Of a DNA stretch of 64,000 nt, positions 61,619 to 64,000 are shown piece after piece. The notes beneath the pieces are model-generated. The model did no database searches and had not been told where the DNA came from. It saw only the letters and a list, made by a program, of their open reading frames with translations. Within the stretch, counting starts at the first letter, position 1; each line of letters opens with the position of its first letter. Position numbers and translations under genes: made by a program. The DNA comes from Limnephilus marmoratus (taxonomy: Eukaryota; Arthropoda; Insecta; Trichoptera; Limnephilidae): positions 42,001,571-42,065,570 of the forward strand of contig OU862927.1 of assembly GCA_917880885.1 (NCBI GenBank), read 5' to 3'.

Positions 61619-64000
61619 GAAATTCAACGCACATATTAATGCAGAAATTTGTTCCTCCGTTGTCGCCATTAAATATATCCACAAGTATCTCGCCAAGGGT
61701 CACGACTGTGCTCGCATGGAATTACGACTTCTTCAAGAAGCAACAGAAGGCACCAGCAACGATGCAATCGTCCATGATGAAATTAGTCAGTTTTTAGACT
61801 GTCGGTTCATCAGCGCTCCAGAAGCTGCTTGGCGTATTCTTGAAAATCCCATTCATGGTCAGTCGCACACGACAGTTTTACTGAGTGTACATTTGCCAGG
61901 CGGAGAACAGGTATATTTCGAAGAAGGTAACGAGGAAGCAGCGTTAGCATTTTCCCGCCCCACTACATTAACAGCATGGTTCACTTTAAATCGTTTAGAT
62001 ATTTCAGCGCATTCACATTTTTATCAGGATATTCCAAACTTCTTCGTTTTTAACAGAAATAAGGTCTGGAAAAAACGTAAACAAGGCGGTGATAAAATTA
62101 TTGGTAGGATGGTTTCAGTGTCTCCACGTCATAGAGAATTATATAATCTTAGGATTTTGCTATTGAAAATTAAAGCCGCAACTTTGTACGAACATTTGCG
62201 TACAGTCGACGGAGTTATTCTTCCTACTTTCAGTGATGCGGCACGTGAATTAGGTCTGACAGACAACATCAACGAATGGGTTAAGTGTTTAGAAGAAGGG
62301 GTTGTCTTCATGATGCCAAAGGCACTTAGAAACCTTTTTGTAGTTATATTGGTTCATTGTCTTCCTTCAGATCCATTACACATATGGAATTCTTTCAAAA
62401 CATCAATGTCGGAGGATTTTCTGAGAAATGTTGAGAGCGCAGACTTGGCTATAAATCTCGCACTTCTCGAAATAAGTGACGCCCTTCTGAACGAAGGTTC
62501 TTCTTGCACTGCACAAGGTCTGCCGGAACCTGATCGAACAATAAATACAGATATAGGACCTGCAGATGTTGTGATTGAAGAAAACCTGGGAGCGGAGATG
62601 CAGTCATTGTTGAACATCCAACAACGAGAAGTGTTTGATTCTATCCTCCAAGCTGTCTCAGGTAGGTCAGATGAAAATTCTCCGAGGTGCTTTTTCGTAG
62701 ACGGACCAGGAGGTACAGGGAAGACGTTTTTGTATAGAACATTAATTCATTCGTTGCAATCGCAGGGAAAAAACGTGTTAAGCGTGGCTTGGACTGGAAT
62801 AGCAGCAATTTTACTTCCCAAGGGTAGAACATGCCATAATGCATTTAATTTACCTTTCGATTTAAATAGCTCTGCCACATGTAAAATTTCAAGAAAAAAT
62901 AGAATCATAATTAAAAATGCAGATTTAATAATATGGGACGAAGCTCCGATGGCCCCAATAACAGCTTTCGAAATGATCGAACGTGCCATACGGGATGTAA
63001 TGAATAATGAATTACCATTTGGTAATAAAATTGTTGTACTGGGTGGAGACTTTAGACAGGTTTTACCTGTTTGTCGCAGAGCGGCTCGCGGGAAAATTGT
63101 TGCATCGTCCATCAAAAAGAGTGGGCTTTGGAGATTATTTAAGGTGGTCCACCTTAAGGCTAATATGCGAGCTTCAAGTGACCAGACTGCGTTTGCCGAA
63201 TGGTTGTTGGAACTAGGTAACGGAACTCTTCCATGTCCTCAAGGTTGTGTAGCGTCTTCTGTTGTGTTACCGTCGAGTACCATTTGCCAGGATGTTGTTA
63301 GCGCAATTTACGGAGAGTCACATTCGGTAGCCGATGCAAATTTATTCTGCGACAGGGCAATATTATGTCCCAAAAATATCGATGCTCGAAAAATCAACGA
63401 AAAAGTTTTAGAAAAATTAGAAGGTCCCTTGAAAACATTTTACAGTATCGATTCGGCGAGAGACCAGAGAGGAAATCTAGATCCTGAGGAACAGGTGAGA
63501 TTCCCTTTAGAATTTCTAAACTCTTTTAACCCACCAGGATTACCACCTCATGCGTTGAATTTGAAAATTGGAGCTGTAGTTATTTTAATGAGGAATCTAT
63601 CGATTTCCCAATCGCTTTGCAATGGAACGCGGATGATCATTAAAAATTTTACAGAAAATCTCTTAGAAGTTGAAATAATCACAGGAGATAGAAGAGGAAG
63701 CATTCATTTTTTACCTAGGATTACATTGGATACCTCTGCAGACGTAACAATTCCCTTTAATCTTCACAGGCACCAGTTCCCAGTTCAGCTTGCATACGGT
63801 ATGACCATAAACAAATCGCAAGGTCAAACATTTCATCAGATTGGCATTTTTCTTCCAGAACCTGTTTTCACACATGGTCAATTGTATGTAGCGTGCTCTA
63901 GAGTGAAATCAGAAAATTTTCTAAAAATTCAGGTCGTTCCAGGAACACGTCAGGGAACAAATGCAAGCGGATCTACAACCCAAAATATAGTTTATAGGGA
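61619..64000 (+). CDS. Helitron Rep C-terminal and Pif1-type helicase part (open at right edge)
   Basis: Open in one frame from the insertion site to the last base, about 790 codons. It starts with KFNAHINAEICSSVVAIKYI, and the two Rep tyrosines are at 61674-61676 and 61686-61688 (KYIHKYLAKGHD). A linker follows (FSRPTTLTAWFTLN, FVFNRNKVWKKR). The helicase has Walker A GPGGTGKT at 62703-62726, Walker B WDEAP at 62934-62948, GGDFRQVLP near 63045-63070, and the late motifs GMTINKSQGQTF and YVACSR near 63800-63900. It would unwind DNA during rolling-circle transposition. No internal stop. No stop codon is reached inside the window. Confidence 0.9.

Larger units (their letters stand above)
53116..64000 (+). 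mobile_element. Autonomous Helitron (interrupted by gypsy; runs off right edge)
   Basis: One Rep-helicase frame runs from 53116 to 56540 and, after removal of the 5-kb gypsy insertion and its duplicated ACTAG, resumes in frame at 61619 to 64000. Rep HUH and two-tyrosine motifs and SF1/Pif1 helicase motifs are all present. Damage consists of one TGA (56065) and the insertion. The 3' end lies beyond the window. Confidence 0.88.

Overview
The window looks like repeat-dense, intron-bearing genomic DNA from an insect-like arthropod. The species cannot be identified from the sequence. The evidence is the mix of element classes (BEL/Pao, Ty3/gypsy, Jockey-like and RTE LINEs, Penelope-like, mariner, hAT, Tigger/pogo, Helitron) and two spliced exons of an animal CRAL-TRIO lipid-binding gene. 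There are no operons, ribosome binding sites or other prokaryotic gene features. Almost everything else is transposon, transposon remnant or satellite.

Layout. 1-3746 (minus): a decayed BEL/Pao retrotransposon running off the left edge, with gag-protease, reverse transcriptase and RNase H-like parts in three frames. 5505-5948: a LINE remnant. 6685-7205: an isolated Helitron-derived fragment. 7268-11150 (minus): a Jockey-like LINE with intact ORF1 and ORF2, joined by a candidate -1 frameshift site. 12485-12677 and 15503-15725 (minus): two exons of a CRAL-TRIO gene whose splice phases match. Their intron holds a mariner relic, a dead Penelope-like element and two hammerhead-type motifs. 15777-15976: an assembly gap. 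15990-16862: an internally deleted hAT element with 8-bp target duplication.

17454-44494: seven non-autonomous Helitron-like elements lie head to tail, plus a 5' stub before them and a partial eighth copy after them. Each full copy has a shared 5' end, a variable middle with tandem repeats, a 127-bp satellite, a terminal hairpin and a CTAG or CTGG 3' end. Copy 5 is split by a 5168-bp LTR element (30907-36074) with identical-looking 604-bp LTRs and no recognisable coding sequence. Copies 7 and 8 are separated by a 5'-truncated LINE.

46260-53100 is mostly non-coding, with an RTE remnant, a fold-back element whose left arm is a 4 x 175-bp array, a Tigger-type MITE and a 400-bp direct repeat. 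From 53116 an autonomous Helitron Rep-helicase gene runs to the right edge. It has an unusual N-terminal repeat region, one internal TGA, and a full-length gypsy element (56541-61613, ACTAG target duplication, LTRs with no visible difference, intact gag-pol) inserted inside it. The helicase half resumes in frame at 61614 and is open to base 64000.

The genes here do not form one pathway. The logic of the window is nested insertion: gypsy into Helitron, a non-coding LTR element into a Helitron copy, LINE next to Helitrons, and several elements into a host intron.
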